Assembly (NCBI GenBank): GCA_021789795.1
Contig: JAJYJA010000058.1
Span: 1 to 14,000, forward strand
Source: Deltaproteobacteria bacterium
GTDB lineage: Bacteria > Desulfobacterota > Desulfobulbia > Desulfobulbales > VMSU01
DNA: 14,000 nt
Direction of reading: 5' to 3'
Shown: one piece after another, positions 7,136-13,771 of the stretch
Layout: every line of letters starts with the position of its first letter
Numbering within the stretch: the stretch's first letter is position 1
Program-made: the position numbers and the translations under genes
The notes under the pieces: generated by a model
What the model was told of the DNA's origin: nothing
Databases searched by the model: none
The model's input: only the letters and a program-made list of their open reading frames with translations

Positions 7136-7298
7136 TTGGTACTCCACTCAAGGCGGCACCATCAATAACGGACTGAACTTACAGAGCGTCACGGTGTCAG
7201 GCTCTGGCGTTACCGTGCAGACCAGCTACACCACTAACACATCAGCCCGGGCAGTTTTTGAGCAGGGTGATGCCGCGGATAATACCCTTGCAAATTGA
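7131..7298 (+). pseudogene. Probable 3' remnant of a lost secreted or surface protein gene
   Basis: Directly after the terminator hairpin, an open frame without a start codon runs to TGA 7296-7298. Its residues, including GGTINNGLNLQSVTVSGSG and ending GDAADNTLAN, are rich in Thr, Ser, Asn and Gly with alternating hydrophobics, as in repetitive beta-structured surface proteins. There is no start codon or ribosome-binding site, and the frame closes upstream at TGA 7128. It looks like the tail of a gene whose 5' part was lost. At 55 codons it could be chance, but the composition is protein-like. Confidence 0.35.
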
Positions 7299-7323
7299 CG
7301 AAATAAAAATTAATTTGCAAGAT
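7287..7323 (+). promoter_or_regulatory. Inverted repeat overlapping a candidate promoter
   Basis: CTTGCAAATT (7287-7296) and AATTTGCAAG (7312-7321) form a perfect 10 bp inverted repeat with a 15-base spacer. It overlaps a candidate promoter, TTGACG (7295-7300), a 17 bp spacer and CAAGAT (7318-7323), 26 bp before the start of the ATPase gene. The -10 is a poor match. The arrangement would suit a repressor operator; no regulator is encoded beside it. Confidence 0.4.
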
Positions 7324-7348
7324 ATCGACCGTCCGCTAGGAGGCTCCC

Positions 7349-8533
7349 ATGATACCCAGATCCCTTGCACCAACAATCCAACGACTTGCCCTTGGCTTTC
7401 CTGTAATCGTTCTTACCGGGCCTCGTCAATCCGGCAAGACGACGTTAGTACGAGCCCTCTTTCCTGAAAAACCGTACATCTCTCTCGAAAATCCAGATCA
7501 AAGGTTGTTCGCTAACGAAGACCCTCGCGGTTTTCTGTCTCGCTACCCGGATGGCGCAATCTTTGACGAGGTGCAAAGATCTCCTGATCTGCTTTCCTAC
7601 ATTCAAGGACTCGTTGATGAGCAGCGGACACCAGGACGCTATATCCTGACAGGTTCACAAAACTTCGCCCTGAGCCGTCAGGTAAGCCAAAGCCTGGCAG
7701 GACGGGCAGGTATCGCTCAACTGCTCCCGTTATCCGGGGGTGAGTTGATGGCTGCAGGGTTGCTCTCAACCGGTCTTGACCCGTGGCTTTTCACTGGAGG
7801 CTATCCAGCCTTACACAGTACGGAAGTCACTCCTTCTGACTGGTTTGCAAGCTATCTGGCAACTTATCTTGAACGGGATGTGCGCGACCTGACATCAGTA
7901 CGTGATTTGATCACCTTTCAACGATTCCTGCGCCTCTGTGCGGCACGGACAGGCCAGTTGTTGAACCTTTCGTCCTTGTCCGCCGATTGCGGCATAGCCC
8001 AAAGCACAGCCACCGCTTGGCTTAGCATCCTTGAGGCAAGCTATATCGTCTTCCGGCTCACACCACATTTTGCCAACTTCGGCAAGCGGCTGGTCAAAAC
8101 ACCCAAGCTCTATTTTCACGACACAGGACTGGCGGCATTTCTTTTAGGAATTCAGACCCCTGAACAACTGGCCATCCATTCGGCTCGTCCGGCACTGTTC
8201 GAGACCATGGTCGTGGCCGAATATCTGCGGGCGCGCTGGAATCGTGGCGCAGTATCCAACTTGTACTTCTGGCGCGACAGTACCGGGAATGAAGTCGATC
8301 TCCTGGTGGATGAAGCCGGCGTCCTGCATCCGGTGGAGATTAAATCGGGGCAGACGGTCGCAGCAGATATGTTCAAGACCTTGAAGAAGTGGCAGACAAT
8401 TTCAGCATCAACAGCGGAACCGTGCCTGGTTTTCGGTGGTGATGGGGCTTATGTCCGCAGCGGCGTTCGTGTCACCGGATGGCGTGAGATGCTGGTGTCC
8501 CCCATAAATTATGAGGATGGGACAAAGTCATAA
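7349..8533 (+). CDS. AAA-type ATPase with DUF4143 domain
   Basis: A 394-residue protein of the large, poorly understood AAA_14/DUF4143 family, common in accessory regions of bacteria and archaea. Residues 15-135 form the ATPase: Walker A GPRQSGKTT (24-32), Walker B AIFDE (70-74) and a sensor-like LTGSQ (100-104). The linker YLERDVRDL (173-181) is typical of the family. The C-terminal DUF4143 part (about 185-340) ends in a PD-(D/E)xK-like signature, EVDLLV (315-320) followed by VEIKS (329-333), so a nuclease-like fold is possible. It has full family length, no signal peptide, and a strong AGGAGG five bases before the ATG. It stands alone behind an operator-like repeat. Its lower GC and debris-rich surroundings suggest horizontal transfer. 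Its cellular role is unknown. Confidence 0.93.
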   Translation: MIPRSLAPTIQRLALGFPVIVLTGPRQSGKTTLVRALFPEKPYISLENPDQRLFANEDPRGFLSRYPDGAIFDEVQRSPDLLSYIQGLVDEQRTPGRYILTGSQNFALSRQVSQSLAGRAGIAQLLPLSGGELMAAGLLSTGLDPWLFTGGYPALHSTEVTPSDWFASYLATYLERDVRDLTSVRDLITFQRFLRLCAARTGQLLNLSSLSADCGIAQSTATAWLSILEASYIVFRLTPHFANFGKRLVKTPKLYFHDTGLAAFLLGIQTPEQLAIHSARPALFETMVVAEYLRARWNRGAVSNLYFWRDSTGNEVDLLVDEAGVLHPVEIKSGQTVAADMFKTLKKWQTISASTAEPCLVFGGDGAYVRSGVRVTGWREMLVSPINYEDGTKS

Positions 8534-8539
8534 TGCTCC

Positions 8540-8589
8540 CGGCCGGTCCGTGACTACCTGACCGAGGCGGCACCCCGCGATGAGTGACC
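8540..8589 (+). pseudogene. Possible short coding remnant
   Basis: Between the ATPase and the aldo-keto reductase, a short frame reads PVRDYLTEAAPRDE and then TGA at about 8587-8589. It resembles a normal C-terminus cut off from its gene. It is too short to identify and may be chance. The rest of the 112 bp gap shows no clear terminator for either neighbour. Confidence 0.15.
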
Positions 8590-8645
8590 GTAAGGGGTTT
8601 TGAATCACGCCTAAAATCTCCCGCCAGACGGCCGTTCCTCCCTGC

Positions 8646-9665
8646 TTACCCCATTGGATAGAGAATCTCGCGATTGACGCTGTCGCACTCGTCCATCAGC
8701 TCCGGGGGCAAGACCGTTTCCGAGGCGATGAGGGTCTCGTCGAGCTGCACCGGGCTGGTCGCCCCGATGATCGTGCTTGGCACGAAGTCGAAGCTCAACG
8801 TCCACGCCGCCGCCATGGTTGCTGGGGCAAGTCCGTATTTCCTTGCGATCTCGGCGTATCTCTGGGCTGCGGCCAGGGAACGGTCATTGGCGAACCGTTG
8901 GGTCTGCGCCTGCATCCGGGGGTCGGGATTGGTCCGATAATCCTCGTAACGAAACCCCTTCCAGTCACCATCGGATACGTACTTCCCACTCAACACCCCG
9001 CCAGCCAGTGGCGAAAAGGGCAGCAAACCAACCTGCTCCTTTCGGCAAACCACGGCAATCTCGTCGAGGAACCGGCGGTTGAGCATGGAAAAGTTATTCT
9101 GAATGCTCTCGTATCGCTTGAAGCCCTCATAGTGGCTGGTCATCAGCGCCTTGGTCAGTCCGTAGGCGTTCTCGTTCGAGGCGCCGACATAGCGCACCTT
9201 GCTGCTACGCACCAAGGCGTCGAGTACTTCGAGGCTCTCTTCGATGGGAACAATCATGTCTGGCCAGTGGACCTGATAGAGGTCGATGTAATCTGTTTTG
9301 AGCCGGCGCAGGCTCCCCTCGATGGCAGTGTTGACATGAAAGGCGTCGATGGCCGTGAGCCCGTGGCGCACCGGCGGCACGAACCAGCCGTTGGCCGCGC
9401 CCGCCACCTTGGTGGCGACGATGATCGAATCCCTCGGCTTGTCCGCCATCCACTCGCCGAAGATCTCTTCGGTAATGCCGTACGTTTCAGCCGTCGGCGG
9501 CACGGGATAGATCTCCGCCGTATCGAAAAAGTTGACCCCGTTTTCGTATGCCTTGTCGAGGATCGCAAAGGAGGTCTTTTTGTCGCACTTCTTGCCGAAG
9601 GTCATGGTCCCCATGCAGATGTTGGAAACCCTCAAGCCGCTCTTGCCGATGTAGTTGTATTTCAT
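8646..9665 (-). CDS. Aldo-keto reductase, Tas-like
   Basis: A 339-residue NAD(P)H-dependent aldo-keto reductase, cytoplasmic, with a TIM-barrel fold. The catalytic tetrad is intact: D48, Y53 (in FDTAEIYP), K86 and H133 (QVHWPD). The segment EIYPVPPTAETYGITEE (51-67) resembles E. coli Tas, and the C-terminal SPLAGGVLSGKY and IIGATSPVQLDE stretches fit cofactor binding. The start at 9665 is chosen because the protein then begins MKYNYIGKSGLRVS as in the family, with a GAGGG site close upstream. Another in-frame ATG 25 codons earlier would add an unrelated tail made of debris. Substrate unknown; members reduce aldehydes and ketones. It is divergent from the amidohydrolase-like gene across a 391 bp gap. 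Confidence 0.93.
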   Translation of the reverse strand: MKYNYIGKSGLRVSNICMGTMTFGKKCDKKTSFAILDKAYENGVNFFDTAEIYPVPPTAETYGITEEIFGEWMADKPRDSIIVATKVAGAANGWFVPPVRHGLTAIDAFHVNTAIEGSLRRLKTDYIDLYQVHWPDMIVPIEESLEVLDALVRSSKVRYVGASNENAYGLTKALMTSHYEGFKRYESIQNNFSMLNRRFLDEIAVVCRKEQVGLLPFSPLAGGVLSGKYVSDGDWKGFRYEDYRTNPDPRMQAQTQRFANDRSLAAAQRYAEIARKYGLAPATMAAAWTLSFDFVPSTIIGATSPVQLDETLIASETVLPPELMDECDSVNREILYPMG

Positions 9666-9684
9666 AGTGCCCTCTGCCGTGATT

Positions 9685-9875
9685 GCTGTCGCGATTAAAA
9701 TCCCGGATACTCTCCGCCAGCCGATCCCCACTGACTTCACAAACCTTAATACCCCTCAGCACCAAAAAAGGCAAACCCCGGCCAAGCCAAATCCCTCGCC
9801 TGCTTGTCACTCGTAACAACGCCCTCGCCGCCATCGGCAAGCCCAAACGGCATTGTCCTTCTTTATGTCCTGGCT
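9685..9875 (-). pseudogene. Possible frameshifted remnant, PIN-domain-like tail
   Basis: In the 391 bp gap upstream of the aldo-keto reductase, the - strand reads VVTSDKQARDLAWPGF in one frame and, after a shift, GIKVCEVSGDRLAESIRDFN in another. Taken together this resembles the C-terminal part of PIN-type toxins (a TxDK/D motif, then a strand and an (F/L)LExI-like helix). No start codon, intact frame or partner antitoxin is present. The identification is weak. The remaining part of the gap (9880-10056) is AT-rich and holds promoter-like sequence. Confidence 0.2.
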
Positions 9876-9972
9876 AGCGATTGAGCGCGTCTCAGGTTCG
9901 ATTTAGGTTGTTGTTTGTCGAGCAGGTTGCTAAGGTGGCTTGACATTCGTTCATTCCCAAAATTATCAATTT

Positions 9973-10001
9973 TTTACATTATTATCGAATAGATATATAG
10001 G
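9973..10001 (+). promoter_or_regulatory. Candidate promoter for the amidohydrolase-like gene
   Basis: The AT-rich stretch 9940-10001 offers TTTACA (9973-9978) with TATAGG 17 bases on (9996-10001), or TATATA at 9994-9999 with a shorter spacer. A TTGACA at 9940-9945 has no good -10 at the right distance. The gene starts 55 bases further on. This is judged by eye only. Confidence 0.35.
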
Positions 10002-10056
10002 GTGACGGCATCCTGTTGACCAGCGAAATCAACCCGCCCGCAAACAACAAAGAGTA

Positions 10057-11244
10057 ATGTCACAAACACGCTACATCCTCGCAGGTTGTCTTATCGACGG
10101 CAGCGGCGGCACCCCGAGAAGGAATGTCTACCTCGCGGTGCAGGATGGCATAATTTCCGCCATCGGCCCGGCAGCGGCACTTCCTAGCCCTGACCTAGCG
10201 AAAGTCAAGGACCTCTCCCACTGCGTCATCGTCCCGGCGCTGGTGGACTGTAGCCTCACCCTGTCGCGCTCCCCGTCGGTTGACCCTGCTGTGCGCCTGG
10301 CCGCCGCAGAGGCGGGACTGACCGAAAAGGCGGCCCTATGGGAGCAGCATGTTCGTTACTGCCATGCCCACGGCGTTCTTGGCGTGGCTGACGGCAACGA
10401 CGACCCGCTCGACCTGACGACTCAATACCGGAAGAGGCCTGAAAACGAGCGGCTTATCGACATCTGCAGCGCCGGTCGAATCTGTCGGAGCCTGGAGGAA
10501 TTCGAAACCGTGACCGCACGAGGCTGCGATTATCTCAAAATTGGCTATAGCGACGATATCGAAGACGGCGGGGGTGCCAATCCCCAACTCAACTACGACG
10601 ACCTGTGCCAAATAATCCGCCGGCGAAAGGGGAAAAAGGCCGTGGTGGTCGCCAATGGGCGGGAACGGGTGGCTGAGGCGCTGCGCGCCGGATGCGATGC
10701 CATTGAGCAGGGATATGCCATAGGCGAGGAAAACCTCAAGACCATGGCGGAGAACAAGGTGTTATGGATTCCTGGCGTGTTACGGGCCAAAAACAGTGTG
10801 GACGGCTCAGGCTCTGGCGGCGATGTCGCCTGCCGGTTCTCTCAACGTTACGTGGCGCCCGGCAAGGGCAACCCCGGCGCGGAAACGTACTGGAAAAAGA
10901 CGCTGGTCGAACAACTGACGCAACTTCATCTTGCCCGATCTTTAGGCGTGACCACGGCGGTGGGAACCGGTGCCGGAGGGATAGGCATCCTCCACGGCGA
11001 GGCGATGGTCGAGGAGATGAAGCTCTTTATCAAGGCTGGGTATTCCCTGCCGGAGACTATTCGCTGCGCCACGGCAATCGGGGCGACCTTTTTCGGTTTT
11101 GAAAGGCTGGGAGAGCTTGCCGTCGGACGACGGCCGACATTCCTCATCACTCGTGGTACGGCGCAGCAACTGCCGCGCAAGCTCTCTTTCCTCGAAGGTA
11201 TTTATGGGGAAAAATACTCGTCAGCAGAATTTGTGGTTGCATAA
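10057..11244 (+). CDS. Amidohydrolase-fold protein lacking the usual metal ligands
   Basis: A 395-residue protein with the layout of the imidazolonepropionase/prolidase-like amidohydrolases: an N-terminal beta-sandwich (YILAGCLIDGSGGTPRRNV, AVQDGIISAIG), a TIM barrel and a C-terminal return (GELAVGRRPTFLI). The active-site positions are changed. The HxH after the first barrel strand (normally PGxxDxHxH) is PALVDCSLT, residues 60-68. The barrel HxHG position is ANG (N200). IEHG is IEQG (Q218). The GTDAG aspartate is G305. Only a Lys at the position of the carboxylated lysine (K161, YLKIG) and the HGEA motif (H313-A316) remain. The frame is intact over full length, which argues for a kept function other than metal hydrolysis, or for recent loss. 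The ribosome-binding site is weak. GC is lower than in the core genes on the left. Confidence 0.8.
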   Translation: MSQTRYILAGCLIDGSGGTPRRNVYLAVQDGIISAIGPAAALPSPDLAKVKDLSHCVIVPALVDCSLTLSRSPSVDPAVRLAAAEAGLTEKAALWEQHVRYCHAHGVLGVADGNDDPLDLTTQYRKRPENERLIDICSAGRICRSLEEFETVTARGCDYLKIGYSDDIEDGGGANPQLNYDDLCQIIRRRKGKKAVVVANGRERVAEALRAGCDAIEQGYAIGEENLKTMAENKVLWIPGVLRAKNSVDGSGSGGDVACRFSQRYVAPGKGNPGAETYWKKTLVEQLTQLHLARSLGVTTAVGTGAGGIGILHGEAMVEEMKLFIKAGYSLPETIRCATAIGATFFGFERLGELAVGRRPTFLITRGTAQQLPRKLSFLEGIYGEKYSSAEFVVA

Positions 11245-11286
11245 TAGAGGTTCTGGCAACTTGCCACGTTTTTCTGATAGTAAATT

Positions 11287-11572
11287 GTAACTATCCAGCT
11301 TGTGCCGCCCACAATCTTCTGCTGGACTTTGGTCATCCGCAGGTCGTTTTCGGCTTGATTGTTGGAGAAAGGTTCCGCTTCCTCGACCATGAACCTCAAG
11401 ACGTCGCTCTCGAAGTCTCGGAGGCGCTCCATTTGAGCGGGGGATCTTGCCTCTCTTGCCTTTTCGGTTTGTTTCTTCAGGGGGTGGGCACTCGTTTTCA
11501 GCTTCTTGCAGCAGGTCTCGGTAACGTTTCCGGTAGTGCTCCGATTCGCCTGATGTTTTTACCTTGACTTTT
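11287..11572 (-). pseudogene. IS66-family transposase remnant
   Basis: The - strand encodes pieces of an IS66 transposase in two frames: SEHYRKRYRDLLQEAEN through RKGKRGKIPRS (about 11545-11440), then MERLRDFESDVLRFM with FSNNQAENDLRMTKVQQKI (11432 to about 11307), matching the family's (F/D)NNQAERDLRMxKVQQK region. The frame changes near 11438, and the protein stops matching just after KIVGGT, where the family continues for tens of residues. GTAACTATCC at 11287-11296 resembles an IS66 terminal repeat (family ends begin GTAA), so the inner part of the 3' end seems deleted up to the tip. The upstream two-thirds of the transposase and the accessory genes tnpA/tnpB are missing. Confidence 0.75.
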
Positions 11573-11593
11573 GGAATTGGCAGTGGAACTTCT

Positions 11594-11967
11594 TAACCCT
11601 CAACTGGTCGAGCGGGCTTGGCAGCGCCTGGACATCGCGCCATGACATGGGTGTAGATCTCGGTGGTCTTGACATCGGCGTGGCCCAAGAGCTCCTGGAG
11701 GACGCGGATATTGGTGCCGTTCTCCAGCATGTGGAGGTAGAGGCGGACACCTTGCCGTTGGTGGCCAGATGGGACAGGAACTGCTCGATCTGCCTGGCGC
11801 CCATGGTGTGGGATGCGTCTGGCCGCCGAAGTAGTGGATGTAGCGCAAAATCCACTGACAATAGTCTGCTCGGTGCGGTAGGCGTAATGGTGATAGCGCA
11901 AGCACCTCACGGGTCTGAGCTAGAAGCCTAGCTTGGGGTTGGGTCGGAATTTTGGCTTGTTTTCCAT
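11594..11967 (-). pseudogene. intI: Integron-type tyrosine recombinase (IntI-like), degenerate
   Basis: Pieces of one integrase lie in order on the - strand. ATG 11967 begins MENKPKFRPNPKLGF and meets TAG at 11922-11920. The same frame continues LRYHHYAYRTEQTIV; a shift gives WILRYIHYFGGQTHP; a second shift gives MGARQIEQFLSHLATNGKVSAST. The sequence then jumps, near 11733-11745, straight to LHMLENGTNIRVLQELLGH with TTEIYTHV, followed by a last shift into LPSPLDQL. The first parts match the N-terminal domain of integron integrases and the last part the C-terminal LGHxxxxTTxIYTH with the nucleophile Tyr. About 180-200 residues, including the catalytic Arg and the IntI-specific insert, are missing. 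The protein cannot be functional. Integron assignment is supported by the attC site and cassette on its upstream side, the normal intI-attI-cassette arrangement. Confidence 0.8.
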
Positions 11968-12001
11968 CGTTGCCACCTTAATATGGTAATAAATGGAAAG
12001 A

Positions 12002-12042
12002 TAAGACATGGACAAACGCTCACGGCTCGCGTCCATGTCTTA
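12002..12042. repeat. 12 bp perfect inverted repeat in the attI region
   Basis: TAAGACATGGAC (12002-12013) and GTCCATGTCTTA (12031-12042) are perfect inverted repeats around a 17-base loop. The site lies between the start of the dead integrase and the first cassette. It may be a hairpin, a regulator site or part of an old recombination site. No T-run follows. Confidence 0.6.
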
Positions 12043-12064
12043 CTCTCCAATATACTCATACGAG

Positions 12065-12108
12065 GAAATTATGTCCAGACATAGGGGCTGCTATGGCGGA
12101 CAAATTTC
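12065..12108. repeat. Inverted repeat with one bulged base
   Basis: GAAATT-A-TGTCC (12065-12076) pairs with GGACAAATTTC (12098-12108) over 11 bp, leaving A12071 unpaired. A 4 bp inner stem (ATAG 12081-12084 with CTAT 12091-12094) lies within the loop. A stem with an extra-helical base just before a cassette junction recalls attC folding, but there is no clear AAC (R'') on the left, so it is not called attC. Confidence 0.5.
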
Positions 12109-12128
12109 TACTTATTCAACTGTTATAT
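12109..12128 (+). other. Integron attI/cassette junction (G^TT)
   Basis: The crossover site is inferred as G12122^TT: GTTATAT (12122-12128) is an R'-type core site, and GTTATATTAAGCT (12122-12134) is the exact reverse complement of 13935-13947 in the attC at the other end of the cassette. As the integrase remnant lies directly to the left, the sequence left of G12122 is probably attI, though a relic attC cannot be excluded. Confidence 0.7.
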
Positions 12129-12165
12129 TAAGCTCGCTGGAGCGAGCGGTAAGAGGTCTGCTAGT

Positions 12166-12429
12166 TTGGGGAATATAATTAAAAAATTAAAACGTAATAA
12201 ATCTAAAAATAGATCTATAATATCTGTACCGGAAATGACCTGGACAGATGAAGAAGGCATTCACTTTATCGGAAGTGGTGATGCTCCTGATTCAAATGAT
12301 ATAAAGAAAATTACCGATGAGTATCAACAGCTGATCAGAAAATCTCCCCTATGGAAACAGATGGTGCAACAATACGGAAAAAAACAAGCTGAAGTGATGT
12401 TGAAGGATTTCCAAGTAAAACCAGGCTGA
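12166..12429 (+). CDS. Small cassette-borne protein of unknown function
   Basis: An 87-residue, AT-rich reading frame starting at TTG 12166, with AAGAGG nine bases upstream; an internal ATG at 12235 would give a 64-residue form. The N-terminus is strongly basic and lysine-rich (residues 5-17). The remainder is acidic and then helical, with ITDEYQQLIRKSPLWKQMVQQYG (about residues 49-71) ending in LKDFQVKPG. There is no signal peptide, membrane segment or cysteine. I do not recognise the family. It is the first gene after the cassette border and would depend on an external integron promoter. Its base composition differs sharply from both the IS91-type gene 4 bp downstream and the core genome, so it probably belongs to the cassette rather than the IS, although that boundary is not resolved. 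Confidence 0.65.
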   Translation: MGNIIKKLKRNKSKNRSIISVPEMTWTDEEGIHFIGSGDAPDSNDIKKITDEYQQLIRKSPLWKQMVQQYGKKQAEVMLKDFQVKPG

Positions 12430-12433
12430 TTTC

Positions 12434-13687
12434 ATGACCGCACCCGCCCCTATTATTTCCGCCCCCTACCAAAGGCCGGCCTTAGAGCTGGCGGATATCC
12501 TGCGTGCATACCTCCCCGCCTTTCTGAAGGAACATACCCTGCCTGTGCATCACCACAAGGTGTTGCGGGCAATCATGAACTGCCGCACCGCGGCACTCGA
12601 TATCCACGCCGCCGTTTGTGACACCTGCGGCACAGTGGAATACTCCTACAACTCCTGCCGCGACCGTCACTGCCCGAAATGTCAGGGGTCGGCCAAGCTG
12701 AAATGGCTCGGCCAACGGGTGGAAGAGTTACTGCCTACCTCCTACTACCATTGTGTCTTCACCCTGCCCCACCTGTTGAACCTGCTACTGCGCTACAACC
12801 AAAAACAACTCTACGATCTTCTGTTTCACGCGGCCTTCGCGACGCTCAACAGCTTTGCCGCCAATCCCAAATGGCTGGGCGCGAGCCTGGGCTTCATCGG
12901 GATTCTCCATACCTGGGGGCAGGACCTCAAATACCACGTCCATCTGCATTTCATTGTGACCAGCGGCGGGTTGTCCGAGGACGGCACAAAGTGGATAGCC
13001 CCGAAATACGAGCACGATTTTCTGTTTCCGGTAAGGGCCATGTCGAAGGTGTTTCGTGGCAAGTTTATCGCGGGTCTTTCGCAATTGTTGGCAGAGGATG
13101 CCCTGGAACTGCCCGGAGAGATGGCCCAACTGCGCCACCCCGTGCCCTTCGAAGCGTACAAACGTCGTCTGCACGACGAGGAGTGGGTGGTCTACGCCAA
13201 GCCCCCCTTTGGCGGGCCGGCGGACGTGTTGTCGTATATTGGCCGCTACACGCACCGGGTAGCCATCTCCAACCATCGCCTAAAGGGCATGGAGGATGGC
13301 GCGGTCACCTTTGAATACAAGGACTACAAAGACAAGAGTGCAATCAAGACGATGACTCTTTCCGGCGATTCCTTTATCAGCCGCTTCCTGCAACATGTCG
13401 CCCCCACTCGGTATGTTCGGATTCGTTATGGAGGGTTGCTCGCCGGCCGTGAACGTAGCGACAATCTAAGGTGCGCTCATACCCTGCTTGCGACCCGCAA
13501 TTCGGACGCGAAGGGTTTCCTGGAACATCTGATGAACTTGGCTAAGCGACTGTTTGAAGCAGCCCGACGGAAGTGCCCATCCTGCGGAGAGGGAACGATG
13601 CTGTATTTTGAATTATTGCACTGGGTGCCAAGTACTCATTGTTGGCGAGGTGAGCAGCTAGGCCCTGTTTTTCGAGGAGTCGGCTAG
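12434..13687 (+). CDS. IS91-family HUH/Y2 transposase
   Basis: A 417-residue rolling-circle transposase. The N-terminal zinc-binding domain is visible at C62-x2-C65, C75, C80-x2-C83 (CDTC, NSCRDRHCPKC). The HUH metal site is HVHLH (168-172) in LKYHVHLHFIVTSGG. The catalytic tyrosines are Y268 and Y272 in SYIGRYTHRVAISNHRL, four residues apart, as in IS91 itself rather than the single-Tyr ISCR type. A late C381-x2-C384 pair is also typical. Length and motif order indicate a complete enzyme. It cuts and moves single strands and does not use terminal inverted repeats, so the element's ends cannot be read directly. The start codon is 4 bp after the preceding ORF, with a poor ribosome-binding site, suggesting coupling to that gene. 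Target preference in the family is a tetranucleotide such as GAAC or CAAG. Confidence 0.93.
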   Translation: MTAPAPIISAPYQRPALELADILRAYLPAFLKEHTLPVHHHKVLRAIMNCRTAALDIHAAVCDTCGTVEYSYNSCRDRHCPKCQGSAKLKWLGQRVEELLPTSYYHCVFTLPHLLNLLLRYNQKQLYDLLFHAAFATLNSFAANPKWLGASLGFIGILHTWGQDLKYHVHLHFIVTSGGLSEDGTKWIAPKYEHDFLFPVRAMSKVFRGKFIAGLSQLLAEDALELPGEMAQLRHPVPFEAYKRRLHDEEWVVYAKPPFGGPADVLSYIGRYTHRVAISNHRLKGMEDGAVTFEYKDYKDKSAIKTMTLSGDSFISRFLQHVAPTRYVRIRYGGLLAGRERSDNLRCAHTLLATRNSDAKGFLEHLMNLAKRLFEAARRKCPSCGEGTMLYFELLHWVPSTHCWRGEQLGPVFRGVG

Positions 13688-13720
13688 CTGATGGGCATGG
13701 TGCAAAAAAATATAAGAATG

Positions 13721-13736
13721 TCCCGTTTTCACGGGA
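13721..13736 (+). repeat. Hairpin downstream of the transposase, candidate oriIS
   Basis: TCCCGT (13721-13726) and ACGGGA (13731-13736) form a perfect 6 bp stem with loop TTTC, followed by an A-run. IS91-type elements have a small hairpin at the replication-origin end, 3' of the transposase gene, so this is a candidate. On the + strand it is not a terminator since A rather than T follows. Confidence 0.3.
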
Positions 13737-13771
13737 AAAAAGGGATGGTATGCCTGATTTGCCCGTTGTAG

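Noticed and set aside
8898..9698. A 266-codon + strand frame opposite the aldo-keto reductase
   Set aside because: Antisense to a gene with a complete catalytic tetrad; no recognisable domain.
9666..9740. Upstream in-frame start for the aldo-keto reductase
   Set aside because: The extra 25 residues do not match the family, whose N-terminus fits the ATG at 9665.
12065..12128. A second attC site at the left cassette border
   Set aside because: The stem has a bulged base, but no AAC-type R'' is seen to its left and the arm spacing to GTT does not match the well-formed attC at the right; left as an unexplained hairpin in the attI region.
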